Shown here: in pieces, positions 7,276 through 15,426 of the stretch
How the letters are laid out: every line of letters begins with the position of its first letter
Position numbering within the stretch: the first letter of the stretch is position 1
Assembly: GCA_910584475.1 (NCBI GenBank)
Contig: CAJUBD010000029.1
Coordinates: 1-24,872 of the forward strand
Length of the DNA: 24,872 nucleotides
Direction: 5' to 3'
DNA from: an uncultured Treponema sp.
GTDB lineage: Bacteria > Spirochaetota > Spirochaetia > Treponematales > Treponemataceae
Translations under genes and position numbers: made by a program
The notes under the pieces: generated by a model
Told to the model about the DNA's origin: nothing
The model's database searches: none
The model's input: only the letters and a program-made list of their open reading frames with translations

Positions 7276-8726
7276 CAGTCGATCCTTACGGCGCGCAGTT
7301 CTTCGCGCGATGCCGTGGGCAAAAAACATTTTTCGTATAGACGGACATTCTCTTCTCTTGCGTCGTAGAATTGTGCCATGCGCTCTTCAAAGATATTTTT
7401 TTCGCCGAGGGGATTTCCGCTTCCTTGCCGCAAAACCATTTCTCCGTCTTCCGTGAAACCGTATTTTAAAATGCCGCATTCGATTTTGAATTTAATTATT
7501 CGTCTCGCAGAGTCTTCTACACGCTTTCGGAATTCCTCGTCGTTGGAATATAAATTCCGCGCGATTTCATATTCATTTAGAAAACGCTTTTCGCTCATCA
7601 AGATGCAATTTACGCCGGCAAGAATCGCGCTTTTCACCGCGCGCTCTCGGCCGAATCCGTTTTTCTCGAGGGCGGACATAAAAATGTCGTCGCAAAAAAC
7701 GATTCCGTCAAATCCCAGTTTTCCGCGCAAAATTTTTTCAATCCAAAACGGATTGAGGCTCGCGGGAATCGACGAATCCGCGCTGTGAAAATCTTCTAAA
7801 GGCTCGCCCTGCAATTCCACGAGGGCGTGGCTCATGAGGATACCTGAGGGCTTTTCCTCGATGGCAGCCGAAAAAGGTTCAAGCACGTTTTTTTGGAATT
7901 CTTGTGCGTCATAAAAAATTCTCGGCAGAGATAAATGCGGATCTACATCGTTGTTGCCGGGAAAATGCTTTGCCACCGCCCCCACGCGATTTCTTTGGTA
8001 GGCACGAATCGCCGCGCGGGAATAGGCGGCCGCGGTTTTCGCCTCGCCGAAACTTCTTCCGTCCAAAAATTTTTCATTTTCCGCGCAAATGCTTTCGGCG
8101 ACCGGCGCGAGGTTCAAGTCAAAGCCGAGCGACTTTAGCTGGATCGCGTTGAGCGAATAAAGCGTCTGTGCCTGCCCTGCGTCAAGGCACTGCGCGACGC
8201 GCTCGCATTCTGGAAGAGGACCTGCGATTCCGCGAAGGCGGTTCACATAGCCGCCTTCGGCATCGAGGCACAAAAAAGGCTCTATGCAAGATCTGTCGCG
8301 GGCGAAATCCCGAACGGAATCGGTGAACGCGGCGATTTTTTCTGGAGTCTCTGCGATGTTGAATCCGAAGAAAATGTAGCCGCCCGGAACGAGCGGCTTT
8401 CTTTCCTCTCCGTCTTTCGTGTATTCCACGAAAGAAAATTTTTCGCTTCCCTCCAAATTCAAGACGAAAATTTGCGAGACTTTTTCCCGCTCGCCGAGAG
8501 AAGAAAAATATTTTTCAAACGCGCAGGACTTTTGCGCTTCCAATTCGTCTGCAACGCGCAAATTCTCGTCGCCAGAAATTTCTGCCGCCACTTCTTTCTT
8601 TTGGCACGACAGCAAACAAAATAAAAATGCGAGCAACGTGGAAAATATAAAAATCCTTGCGAACACGAAAAAATCCGGATTACTTGAGGCTCTCCCAAAA
8701 ATAAATGTTTTTTGAGAGAGCCTCAT
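7275..8726 (-). CDS. GH3 family lipoprotein, NagZ-like beta-N-acetylhexosaminidase
   Basis: Family 3 glycoside hydrolase N-domain with the NagZ-type motifs LDAEGGYVNRL (residues 154-164), KHFPGNNDVDPHLSLP (253-268, with the dyad histidine at 264) and FCDDIFMSAL (DD at 346-347, including the nucleophile). NagZ removes N-acetylglucosamine from peptidoglycan fragments. This copy has a signal peptide ending in the lipobox LLSC, so it is a membrane-anchored lipoprotein, unlike cytosolic NagZ. The start is uncertain: the ATG at 8726 has no Shine-Dalgarno and its first 14 codons lie within an inverted repeat. A GTG at 8666 would give a normal 21-residue lipoprotein signal (MFARIFIFSTLL...LLSC). A C-terminal tail of about 100 residues is unassigned. 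Confidence 0.82.
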   Translation of the reverse strand: MRLSQKTFIFGRASSNPDFFVFARIFIFSTLLAFLFCLLSCQKKEVAAEISGDENLRVADELEAQKSCAFEKYFSSLGEREKVSQIFVLNLEGSEKFSFVEYTKDGEERKPLVPGGYIFFGFNIAETPEKIAAFTDSVRDFARDRSCIEPFLCLDAEGGYVNRLRGIAGPLPECERVAQCLDAGQAQTLYSLNAIQLKSLGFDLNLAPVAESICAENEKFLDGRSFGEAKTAAAYSRAAIRAYQRNRVGAVAKHFPGNNDVDPHLSLPRIFYDAQEFQKNVLEPFSAAIEEKPSGILMSHALVELQGEPLEDFHSADSSIPASLNPFWIEKILRGKLGFDGIVFCDDIFMSALEKNGFGRERAVKSAILAGVNCILMSEKRFLNEYEIARNLYSNDEEFRKRVEDSARRIIKFKIECGILKYGFTEDGEMVLRQGSGNPLGEKNIFEERMAQFYDAREENVRLYEKCFLPTASREELRAVRID

Positions 8727-8815
8727 CGAGAAATGCAGGTAAGATAAAGGATTAGCTGCTATTTCTCGCAAATACATCTATGGCAGTTTTCCCAAAATTG
8801 CAATTTTGGGAAAAC
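8685..8815 (-). repeat. Tandem hairpin element, copy E
   Basis: Three adjacent stems. Reading the minus strand: a perfect 30-base palindrome GTTTTCCCAAAATTG/CAATTTTGGGAAAAC (8786-8815); then a linker and stem CGAGAAAT...ATTTCTCG with an inner GCAG/CTGC (8727-8768); then, one base later, TGAGGCTCTC/GAGAGCCTCA (8685-8725). The order, the CGAG-to-CTCG second stem and the near-zero gap to stem 3 match the other copies in the window. It fills the dctQM-to-GH3 gap. The first palindrome, 15 bases after the dctQM stop, may also act as its transcript end, but no separate T-run follows. Confidence 0.6.
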
Positions 8816-8830
8816 CTCACTTGTCAAACG

Positions 8831-10690
8831 TCATTTCGGCAAAAGCGCCGTCGTAAAAAACGGGCAATATGTCACGATAAAAAGCACGACCAATTGCACG
8901 ACAAGGAAAGGAAGCACGCCTTTTATCACTTGCGAGACGGGCTTTTTGAACGTGTATGACGAAATGAACAAATCCATTCCCACGGGCGGCGTCAAAAATC
9001 CGACCGAAAGGTTCATTATGAAAATCACGCCGGTCTGCACGACGGGAATGCCCAACGCGCTCGCGCTGTAAAGCAAAAGCGGAGAGACAAGCAGAATCGC
9101 GGAGTAAATGTCCATCAGGCAGCCTACAATCAACAGCAAGATGTTCATCAGCAGGAGGAAAACATATTTGTTCGAGACATAAGTGGTGACGAAAGTCGTC
9201 ACGATGTCAGGAATGTTCGCGTCTTGCATCCAATATGAGAGCGCGGAAGCCGCGGCGATTATGAACAAGATTCCGCCCGAAACAGGAACGCTGTCGGCGA
9301 TGACGCGCGCGGTTTTCCTTATCGTAAAGTCGCGGCGAATCAAGGCCACCAGCAAGACCGCGTAAAGCACGGCGAACGATGCCACTTGGAACAAATTGAA
9401 GAAGCCCGTAAAATAAGTGAGGCAAATCAAAAGCGGCAAAAGCAATTCCGGGATGCACGCCAAAAAAGCCTGACCTATCTTTTTCGCGGAAAACTTCGGA
9501 CGCTCCTTGTTTTTGTCGAAAAAAATTCCCATGCCAATCATCGCGCCAGCCATTATCAATCCAGGAATCAATGCGGCGACAAACAAATTTATCACGTCGA
9601 ATCCAGGCTCGAATTGCGTGATTACCAGATAGTTAGAAGATGCGTACATGATTATTGCGACCGAAGGCGGAAACAAAAGTCCCACCGCGCCGCAAGAAGT
9701 AATCAAAGATTCCGCGCGTTCTTTTTCATAGCCCGAGCCGGACAAAATCACTGCGAGCAGCGGTCCCAAAGCCAAAATCGTAACGCCCGAAACGCCGGTA
9801 AAAGTCGAAAAGAACGTCAAGACCAAAACCGCCGCGACGACCGTGCCTCCGCGAAACCAGCCGAAAAGCGCGCGGAAAAGCTCGATGAAGCGTTTGCCCG
9901 CGCTTCCTTGCGCCAAAACGTAGCCCGCAATCGTAAAAAGCGGAATCGCGGCGACGCTCTTGTCGGCGAGTTTGCCATAGGCTTCGAACGGAATCACGTC
10001 GATGTAGCCGCCGGCCTTCGAGAAAATTATATATGTGATGCCGCTGATGACGACGAAAAGCGGAACGCCCGCGAATGCCATCAGAATGAGCGCGAGCACG
10101 AAAAGCCAAGTGAATTTGTCGCAAAGCGTGTTCCACGCGTCGCTTATCGCATACAATTTCGGAAAGTCATAGAGACCTGTCCAATAGTAGATAAGCCCTG
10201 TTATCGCGCCCATGGAAGTGACGAGACCTGCGACCAATCCGACAATCGCCGCGACGCGAAATTCTTTTTTTTGGAGAATCAAAATCGCTATCATCAAAAA
10301 GCAAAGAGGATAGAACGCGAAGAAAAATTTTTCAGCCAAAAACAAGATGACATTGTTTGTAAATTGGTCGGGATTGGCAATCTGCAAAAACGACGCGAAA
10401 AAAAGCTGCGTTATGATGAGGGAGACGAAAAAAGACGACAGAGCGTCAAAAATATTTTTAGCCTTTGTCGGAAATTTTTCCGTAACATTGGCGAGGCTCA
10501 AATGACGGTTTTCGCGCCAAGTGATGAGACCCGCGACGCATGCGAACACGAATGCGGTGTTCACGATTATTGAATCCGCGTTCATTACCTGAATGTGCAA
10601 GTTGTCCTGCATCACTTTGATAACGATTGCCGCCACGCTTAGAATGCCGACCAATGCGACGGCAAAACCGTCTTCAATTTTTTTTAGCAA
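8831..10690 (-). CDS. TRAP transporter fused small and large permease subunits (DctQM)
   Basis: A 619-residue integral membrane protein. Residues 1-160 correspond to DctQ (four membrane spans), and after an extra span the rest is DctM (about 12 spans), with typical segments such as FTGVSGVTILALGPLL, LLFPPSVAIIMYAS and LTPPVGMDLFISSY. TRAP permeases use sodium or proton gradients to import a substrate delivered by DctP. Fused QM subunits are known in several families, including treponemal TPAT systems. The start is TTG at 10690 with GGGAG six bases upstream. It lies 40 bases after dctP, in one operon with dctP and the TatT-like gene. The substrate is unknown. Confidence 0.93.
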   Translation of the reverse strand: MLKKIEDGFAVALVGILSVAAIVIKVMQDNLHIQVMNADSIIVNTAFVFACVAGLITWRENRHLSLANVTEKFPTKAKNIFDALSSFFVSLIITQLFFASFLQIANPDQFTNNVILFLAEKFFFAFYPLCFLMIAILILQKKEFRVAAIVGLVAGLVTSMGAITGLIYYWTGLYDFPKLYAISDAWNTLCDKFTWLFVLALILMAFAGVPLFVVISGITYIIFSKAGGYIDVIPFEAYGKLADKSVAAIPLFTIAGYVLAQGSAGKRFIELFRALFGWFRGGTVVAAVLVLTFFSTFTGVSGVTILALGPLLAVILSGSGYEKERAESLITSCGAVGLLFPPSVAIIMYASSNYLVITQFEPGFDVINLFVAALIPGLIMAGAMIGMGIFFDKNKERPKFSAKKIGQAFLACIPELLLPLLICLTYFTGFFNLFQVASFAVLYAVLLVALIRRDFTIRKTARVIADSVPVSGGILFIIAAASALSYWMQDANIPDIVTTFVTTYVSNKYVFLLLMNILLLIVGCLMDIYSAILLVSPLLLYSASALGIPVVQTGVIFIMNLSVGFLTPPVGMDLFISSYTFKKPVSQVIKGVLPFLVVQLVVLFIVTYCPFFTTALLPK

Positions 10691-10730
10691 AGTCGTCTCC
10701 CATAGAAAGTATTTCGCATCGTGGGAATTA

Positions 10731-11762
10731 TCATTCTCCGCGATACTGCTTGAGGAATGCCATTATTTGCTCGTAGAACGCTTTGTCCGCAATCGGAGTG
10801 GCGGAGTCATACATATAGTGGCTTTTCGCTTCGAATTCATCGCGCCAAACTTTCAGCTCCTGTTCGTTTGGAGTAAAAATCTTTACGCCGGAATTTTCGC
10901 AACGCTTCAAATATTCGGCATCGGACTTGCGCTGTGACTGGATGAATTTGTCCTCCGCCTTTTTTACGCTCTTGAGAAGTTCGGGCTTGTATTTTTCAGG
11001 AATCGCGTCCCATTCGCTTTTTGAAAGGATGAACGCCACCATCACAGGGCAGAGCGGCGCATTCAGACAATTCGTAAGCGACTTGTAATATTGGGCGGCA
11101 TAGGCGTACATCGGAATCGTAAAGAGTCCTTCGACCGCGCCTGTCTGAATGCTGTTCAAAAGTTTGTCGGCGGGAACATCCTGCACAAGATAGCCTGCCG
11201 CCTTGAACGCGTTGGAAAGCAGGGGCGATGTCAAGCCGCCGACGCTCAGACGCTGCCTTTGGAGTTCCGCCGGAGTGTGCGCAGGATTCCTCGTGAAAAA
11301 ATATGCCCAGCCGATATTGAAGTAGCCCAAGATGACGTAGCCCTTTTCTTCAAATGGCTTTTTCATATGATCGCCGAATTTGTCGAGAACGGCGTTGACC
11401 TCATCCTGCGAGCGGAACATAAACGGCACGCAAAGAGTCATGATGTGGGATTCGGGACAAAATCCGTCCGCGCCGAGAGACGTGAAAACCGCTCCGCCAA
11501 TCGGAGGCTTTTGTCCTGGGCGCACGGAGTTGAGCCGCTTTACCACGCCGCTTTCTCCGCCCATTGAGTCTGCCACCATAAATTGAAGTATGACTTCGTT
11601 GTTCGTGATTTTCGCCCATTCCGCCGCGATAGTCCTTTGGTCGATGTCCCAGCTGGAATTCGACGGCGCGACCGAAGCGATTTTGATGACGGTTTTTGCG
11701 AACGCCGACGTTCCCAAAACTGCCAAAAGCGAAAGTGCGATAAATTTCCTAAAAAATTTCAT
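10731..11762 (-). CDS. TRAP transporter substrate-binding protein (DctP/TatP type)
   Basis: A 343-residue periplasmic binding protein with a clear signal peptide cleaved after AFA (residue 22). The mature part matches DctP: IKIASVAPSNSSWD, IGWAYFFTRNP, and GAVEGLFTIPMYAYAAQYYKS. In carboxylate-binding DctP proteins a conserved Arg occurs in a KIRV-like strand before the hinge; here the equivalent stretch reads RLSV (171-174), with Ser173 in its place. This suggests a ligand other than a simple carboxylate, as proposed for the Treponema pallidum TatT-associated protein. GGGAG lies six bases before the ATG. It has its own promoter, embedded in hairpin element A, and is followed by dctQM. Confidence 0.93.
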   Translation of the reverse strand: MKFFRKFIALSLLAVLGTSAFAKTVIKIASVAPSNSSWDIDQRTIAAEWAKITNNEVILQFMVADSMGGESGVVKRLNSVRPGQKPPIGGAVFTSLGADGFCPESHIMTLCVPFMFRSQDEVNAVLDKFGDHMKKPFEEKGYVILGYFNIGWAYFFTRNPAHTPAELQRQRLSVGGLTSPLLSNAFKAAGYLVQDVPADKLLNSIQTGAVEGLFTIPMYAYAAQYYKSLTNCLNAPLCPVMVAFILSKSEWDAIPEKYKPELLKSVKKAEDKFIQSQRKSDAEYLKRCENSGVKIFTPNEQELKVWRDEFEAKSHYMYDSATPIADKAFYEQIMAFLKQYRGE

Positions 11763-11773
11763 GGTTTTCTCCC

Positions 11774-11923
11774 AATTTAAAATCTCCGTTTTAAATTATA
11801 GTTTTGGAAAATTTCAGTTTTTCAAAACTATAACTTCGCCTGCGCGAGCAGGCAGTAAATACGCGAGTTTTCGCAGAAAACTCGAAGTTAAAATCAGCGG
11901 CACGAATTAGTCGCTGATTTTAA
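11774..11923 (+). repeat. Tandem hairpin element, copy A
   Basis: Five consecutive stems between the TatT-like gene and dctP: AATTTAAAA/TTTTAAATT (11774-11797); TTATAGTTTTG/CAAAACTATAA (11796-11833); GCCTGC/GCAGGC with a GCGA loop (11838-11853); CGAGTTTTC-GCA-GAAAACTCG (11864-11884); and TTAAAATCAGCG/CGCTGATTTTAA (11888-11923). The last three, with linker AGTAAATACG and the AAG gap, form the core shared with the copies at 13016, 19948 and 22726. The first two stems overlap the dctP promoter. Confidence 0.7.
11795..11825 (-). promoter_or_regulatory. Probable dctP promoter inside hairpin element A
   Basis: On the minus strand there is TTGAAA (11820-11825), a long 19-base spacer and TATAAT (11795-11800), with the start near 11788. 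The leader of about 26 bases contains the GGGAG ribosome site. Both hexamers lie at the feet of the TTATAGTTTTG/CAAAACTATAA stem, so the repeat element may have supplied the promoter. Confidence 0.5.
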
Positions 11924-11971
11924 ATATCCCCGTAAATTCCTAACAATCGAAAAACGCAAATGGTTACACTT

Positions 11972-12940
11972 TTACCATTCCAAAAAATAATCGTCAACAT
12001 GGTCGAGCAAGTACCGCGCCTTTTGCTGTCCGAGCACGTTCATGACGCGGTTCGCCTCGTCCTCGTCGACATCAATCGCGAGTGCGCTTTCCAATGCCTT
12101 TACGAATCCTTCGCGGTCGCCCCGAGGCTTGCAAAAACTCTGCGCGTATGTGACATAGATTCCCGGCGATTTTCCGCCCGAAACGCGCATCGCCTGTTCG
12201 TAGCAGTAAAGCGCGCGCTCTTGGTCGCCGCCAAAATCCATCGGAGCCGCCGCATAGAATTGACAAAGCGCGTCCCAAATTGCCCCGTTGGAGTAATCGG
12301 GATCGAGTTCCGCGGCGCGTTCCAAAAGCGCGACGGGACCTGCGATGCTTGTCAGCATGTTTATGTCAAGGGGGTCTAGCGACCATGCGATCAGCGATGC
12401 CGCCGCCGCCCAATAAGAGGCGTTTATGTCTTCTTTGGAAATTTTCTGCGCCACGGATGCGGCTTTTTCGGAATCGGCCGACAAAAACGCTTCGGTGAAT
12501 CCGGGCCATCGAGTCTCAAAAGCGTCGAGAATGTATTTGCGCCCCTTGAGATAATGATATTTCGCGCGATTGAATTCTTCGACTTGTTCGAAAAGCATGT
12601 CGATCGGCATTTTTTCGGCTGGAGTTTGAACGCAGAGGTTTCCGTACATTATGTTGAGCTGTCCCGCCATAATCTGCGTGCCTTGATGGGAAGGATTTTC
12701 CAATGCGAGGATTTCGTACATTTTTACTATGAGCGGCAAAGACTCTTGAATGATGGTTATGTCTTTTTCTCCCATAAAGGCGGACATCGGATTTGTCTCG
12801 TTGTCCTTTGCCTGAATCGGAACGCCGTTTTTGTCCGCGCCGGAAAGCATGTCGCCGACTTTGTTGGCTACCATGGACTTGCACGAGAAAAATGGAATGC
12901 CGAAAATTAAAGTCAAAAAAAATTTTTGAAAAATTTTCAT
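11972..12940 (-). CDS. TatT-like TPR lipoprotein of a TPAT TRAP transporter
   Basis: A 322-residue protein with a short signal peptide and a spirochaete-type lipobox ending PFFSC (Cys20). The mature part is almost entirely helical with degenerate TPR-like hairpins, for example VALLERAAELDPDYSNGAIW and ALYCYEQAMRVSGGKSPGIY. Sequence character and position just before dctP match TatT of Treponema pallidum, a trimeric lipoprotein that docks the TatP binding protein; the transporter class is called TPAT. The ATG at 12940 gives the lipoprotein signal. An ATG six codons upstream lies within the promoter. A consensus promoter puts +1 only about 2 bases before this ATG. Confidence 0.85.
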   Translation of the reverse strand: MKIFQKFFLTLIFGIPFFSCKSMVANKVGDMLSGADKNGVPIQAKDNETNPMSAFMGEKDITIIQESLPLIVKMYEILALENPSHQGTQIMAGQLNIMYGNLCVQTPAEKMPIDMLFEQVEEFNRAKYHYLKGRKYILDAFETRWPGFTEAFLSADSEKAASVAQKISKEDINASYWAAAASLIAWSLDPLDINMLTSIAGPVALLERAAELDPDYSNGAIWDALCQFYAAAPMDFGGDQERALYCYEQAMRVSGGKSPGIYVTYAQSFCKPRGDREGFVKALESALAIDVDEDEANRVMNVLGQQKARYLLDHVDDYFLEW

Positions 12941-12948
12941 ATCTTTAA

Positions 12949-12977
12949 AATATAGCATATATGCTTTGCCGTGTCAA
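12949..12977 (-). promoter_or_regulatory. Consensus promoter of the tatT-dctP-dctQM unit, near-leaderless
   Basis: On the minus strand there is a perfect TTGACA (12972-12977), a 17-base spacer and TATATT (12949-12954). The predicted start at about 12942 leaves a 2-base leader before the ATG at 12940, and no Shine-Dalgarno is present. The spacer contains the palindrome GCATATATGC (12955-12964), a possible operator. Confidence 0.75.
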
Positions 12978-13015
12978 GAAAAAACTTCCTTATTTTGAAG
13001 CAACGAAGAAAGTGT

Positions 13016-13227
13016 CAACTTTCAAGTTGTTTCAAAAGTTGCTTCGCAACGAAGTGAGAAGCAACGGTAGATAAACGAGTTTGCGTTGCAAACTCGAAGT
13101 TAAAATCCGCACATGAGTTTTTGCGCTTTTCGTGAGCGCGAAGCGAACGAAAATGCGAGCCTTGCGAGCAAACAAAAACTTGTTAAGCGAACCGTAGGTT
13201 CGCGACTCATTTTCGTGCGGATTTTAA
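13016..13227 (+). repeat. Tandem hairpin element, copy B (long form)
   Basis: A string of stems in the gap between the DUF4954 gene and tatT. They are CAACTT/AAGTTG (13016-13029), GTTGCTTC/GAAGCAAC (13038-13065), linker CGGTAGATAAA, CGAGTTTGC-GTT-GCAAACTCG (13076-13096), an AAG gap, and a long stem 3 TTAAAATCCGCAC/GTGCGGATTTTAA (13100-13112 with 13215-13227). Inside the large third loop are further stems: ATGAGT/ACTCAT, AGTTTTTG/CAAAAACT, and GCGAACC-GTA-GGTTCGC (13187-13203). The right arm encodes the last residues and stop of the DUF4954 protein. Confidence 0.7.
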
Positions 13228-15366
13228 ACATTCTTTCAGCCGCGCGTTAAATTCCGCCGTCGAGTTTTTCAGCGAATGCAGGAATTCGTTGTCGTTGAGC
13301 GAGCCGAGCACGGCGACCATTTCCTCTTCGCTTCCGTAAGTCATTTTCCTGAAAGGATCGTCGTAGTCTTTTTGCCGCGAATAAATAGAAGCCTTGTACA
13401 TTCCTTTTGAAAAAGCCGTGACATCGCAGATTATGTCGTCGAAAATTTCGCGCGTGAATTCAGAGATTTTCCGCGAGTACAATTTTTCCAAAATGAAAAT
13501 CGAATATCTCGCCTTGTATTCACCGTAATGCGACTGGCAGCGGTCGTAAAATTTGTGCGCCTCGTCCCACGAATTTATCTTTTTGCTTTTTACAAGGTTT
13601 GCGAATTCGTCGAGCATTTTGCTCGGAAGAATTTGTCCGCCCGCGTTGGTCCATTTCGTGTAAAGTTTTATCGAAAGAATCTTTTCAATCGCCGCGCTGT
13701 CGAGGCTCTCGATTTTTTTCAAATCGCAGAATTCCACGAGCGAGCGCGACGCGAAATATTTCAAAACTTTGCGATATTCTTTGTACGCTTTGACGGGCTT
13801 TAAAATGGTCGCGCCGTATTTTTTCTGGCATTTCTCATCGAACAAAGCAAAATCCGCGTTGGGATTTTGATGGAGGAAATCCTTTGCCGCCTGCAGTTTT
13901 TGCGCTTCGCTTTTTGCGGAAATTATGGTCTCAAGTCCGATGCCTTGAAGGTGGTTTTTAGAAAGTTCGACGAGCCGTTCAATTGAAGAAAGAATTTGCT
14001 GCATGGAGTCGGGAGCGAGCGGGTCGGTTTCTATGTGCTGGATTTTTTTCAAGCGTTTGTCGCGCTTTGAGAATTTGTCGCGGTTTCGCGCGATGGCGAA
14101 CATATTGAACATGAACCAAAACGCCGGGATTATATGGATTGGCTCGTTTTCTTTGGAAGCGAAAATCAGCGAAAAAGGATACGTGATTTTCAGCTCGTGT
14201 TGGTAAGAGCCTTTCGCCGCGAGCACGAACGAGGCGAATTTTGAATTGTGCTTGAAGTCGGAACAAAGACCGGGCCAAAAGCCGCGTCCCGCGATTATTT
14301 CTCCGTCAGGGCTTCGCGAATTGTGGTTGCTTCCGATCGTCGCGCCGGCGGCGATGTTGCACTGTCCCATAATCGTGGTGGCGATGAGGAACGATGAATT
14401 GTGGTGCTGCTCGTGGAAGGGGAAAATCAGGTTGTTCAAAAGCTCGCAGCATGAGACCGTGGAATTGTCGCCGAGCACGGAATTCAAAAGCCTCGCGCCG
14501 TATTTTAGCTGGCAGTTTTGCCCGATGACGAAACGCACCGCCACCGCCTGATAGAACACGCGGCTTCCATAGCCCATGATTCCGTTCACCATTTCCACGC
14601 CTTCTCCGATTTGGCTTTCCGCCTCAGGCGAAGAGAGAACCGTGATGTTTTTCAATTTGAACGCGCCCTTGATGTAGGCGCACTCGCCGATTTTCGCGTC
14701 CTTTAGAAGGGTCGTGTTTTTTATGACCGACGAGTCGCCCACAGTGCCGAAAGTGTCGAGCGTTTTTAAGTTTCCGTTTTCCGTGAGTTCGACAAAACGC
14801 CTCATCAAAATTTTGTCGTCTCGCTTTCTCGACCAAATGTAGGCGTCCTCCGCAATCATATTTTCAAAAGGAAGGACAGCGCGTCCGTCGTTTTCGTTCG
14901 CCACGCCAATCCAAACTCGAAGCGATTCGTCCTCCCCTTTTTTCAATATTCCGTTTCCGAATTTGGAATGTTTCGTGCAAGACATTTCCTGAATGTTAAA
15001 CAAAATCACATTGCGCCCGAGGCGGTAGTTGTCCAAGTACGCGACATTGCAAATCGCGTTCTCGTCGCCGGTTACGACATCGCGCAATTTCGAGCGGCGG
15101 ATTCCCACTTCCAGTTCCAAATCGTGGAAACGGAGCGTCGCGCGAGTGAGCGCGCCCAAAACTACAAAGCCCGAAAATTCGCAGTCCGAAATGAGGCTCG
15201 CGTCGAACGCGCCGTCAGTGACGCGCACGCAATTCCAATCACGGCAAATGTTGCGATTTTTTTCGAGCGCGGAAATCTCGTCCGAAGTGAGCGCGCGCTT
15301 TCCTTTCAAAACACCGTCCGGAAATTTTGCGCGGGAATTTTTTTGTCCGTAAGAAATTTGCACCAT
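13207..15366 (-). CDS. DUF4954 family left-handed beta-helix protein
   Basis: A 719-residue protein. An N-terminal motif (LTSDEISALEKNRNICRDWN) is followed by a long central region of hexapeptide-like repeats (ALTRATLRF, TVGDSSVIKNTTLLKDAKIG, CNIAAGATIGSNHNSRS), typical of left-handed parallel beta-helices as in acyl- and nucleotidyl-transferases. The C-terminal 200 residues are helical. The DUF4954 family occurs in treponemes and Bacteroidetes; its function is not established, though a sugar-nucleotide or acyl transferase role would fit. I start at the ATG at 15366 (MVQISYGQ); the 74 codons upstream are basic and unlike the family and cross the divergent promoter. The predicted +1 coincides with this ATG and no Shine-Dalgarno is visible. 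The C-terminus (LKSARK) is encoded by hairpin element B. Confidence 0.83.
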   Translation of the reverse strand: MVQISYGQKNSRAKFPDGVLKGKRALTSDEISALEKNRNICRDWNCVRVTDGAFDASLISDCEFSGFVVLGALTRATLRFHDLELEVGIRRSKLRDVVTGDENAICNVAYLDNYRLGRNVILFNIQEMSCTKHSKFGNGILKKGEDESLRVWIGVANENDGRAVLPFENMIAEDAYIWSRKRDDKILMRRFVELTENGNLKTLDTFGTVGDSSVIKNTTLLKDAKIGECAYIKGAFKLKNITVLSSPEAESQIGEGVEMVNGIMGYGSRVFYQAVAVRFVIGQNCQLKYGARLLNSVLGDNSTVSCCELLNNLIFPFHEQHHNSSFLIATTIMGQCNIAAGATIGSNHNSRSPDGEIIAGRGFWPGLCSDFKHNSKFASFVLAAKGSYQHELKITYPFSLIFASKENEPIHIIPAFWFMFNMFAIARNRDKFSKRDKRLKKIQHIETDPLAPDSMQQILSSIERLVELSKNHLQGIGLETIISAKSEAQKLQAAKDFLHQNPNADFALFDEKCQKKYGATILKPVKAYKEYRKVLKYFASRSLVEFCDLKKIESLDSAAIEKILSIKLYTKWTNAGGQILPSKMLDEFANLVKSKKINSWDEAHKFYDRCQSHYGEYKARYSIFILEKLYSRKISEFTREIFDDIICDVTAFSKGMYKASIYSRQKDYDDPFRKMTYGSEEEMVAVLGSLNDNEFLHSLKNSTAEFNARLKECLKSARK

Positions 15367-15372
15367 AAAACA

Positions 15373-15401
15373 ATTGTAGCATTTTTCGGGATTGATTTCA
15401 A
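15373..15401 (-). promoter_or_regulatory. Leaderless promoter of the DUF4954 gene
   Basis: On the minus strand there is TTGAAA (15396-15401), 17 bases, then TACAAT (15373-15378). Six bases (TGTTTT) separate the -10 from the ATG at 15366, so the predicted +1 is the A of the start codon. Confidence 0.7.
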
Positions 15402-15420
15402 TGCGAAATTCATTTAAAAT
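15392..15420 (+). promoter_or_regulatory. Leaderless promoter of the M16-like gene, overlapping the divergent one
   Basis: TTGATT (15392-15397), 17 bases, then TAAAAT (15415-15420). Six bases (GAAATC) then lead to the GTG start at 15427, so +1 falls on the start codon. Its -35 overlaps the opposing -35 by two bases. A palindrome TTCATTT-A-AAATGAA (15409-15423) spans this -10 and could be an operator. Confidence 0.65.
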
Positions 15421-15426
15421 GAAATC

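Noticed and set aside
9386..10573. A 395-codon forward frame opposite dctQM
   Set aside because: Arg/Lys/Gln-rich shadow of a hydrophobic membrane protein gene; no start signals and no recognisable domain.
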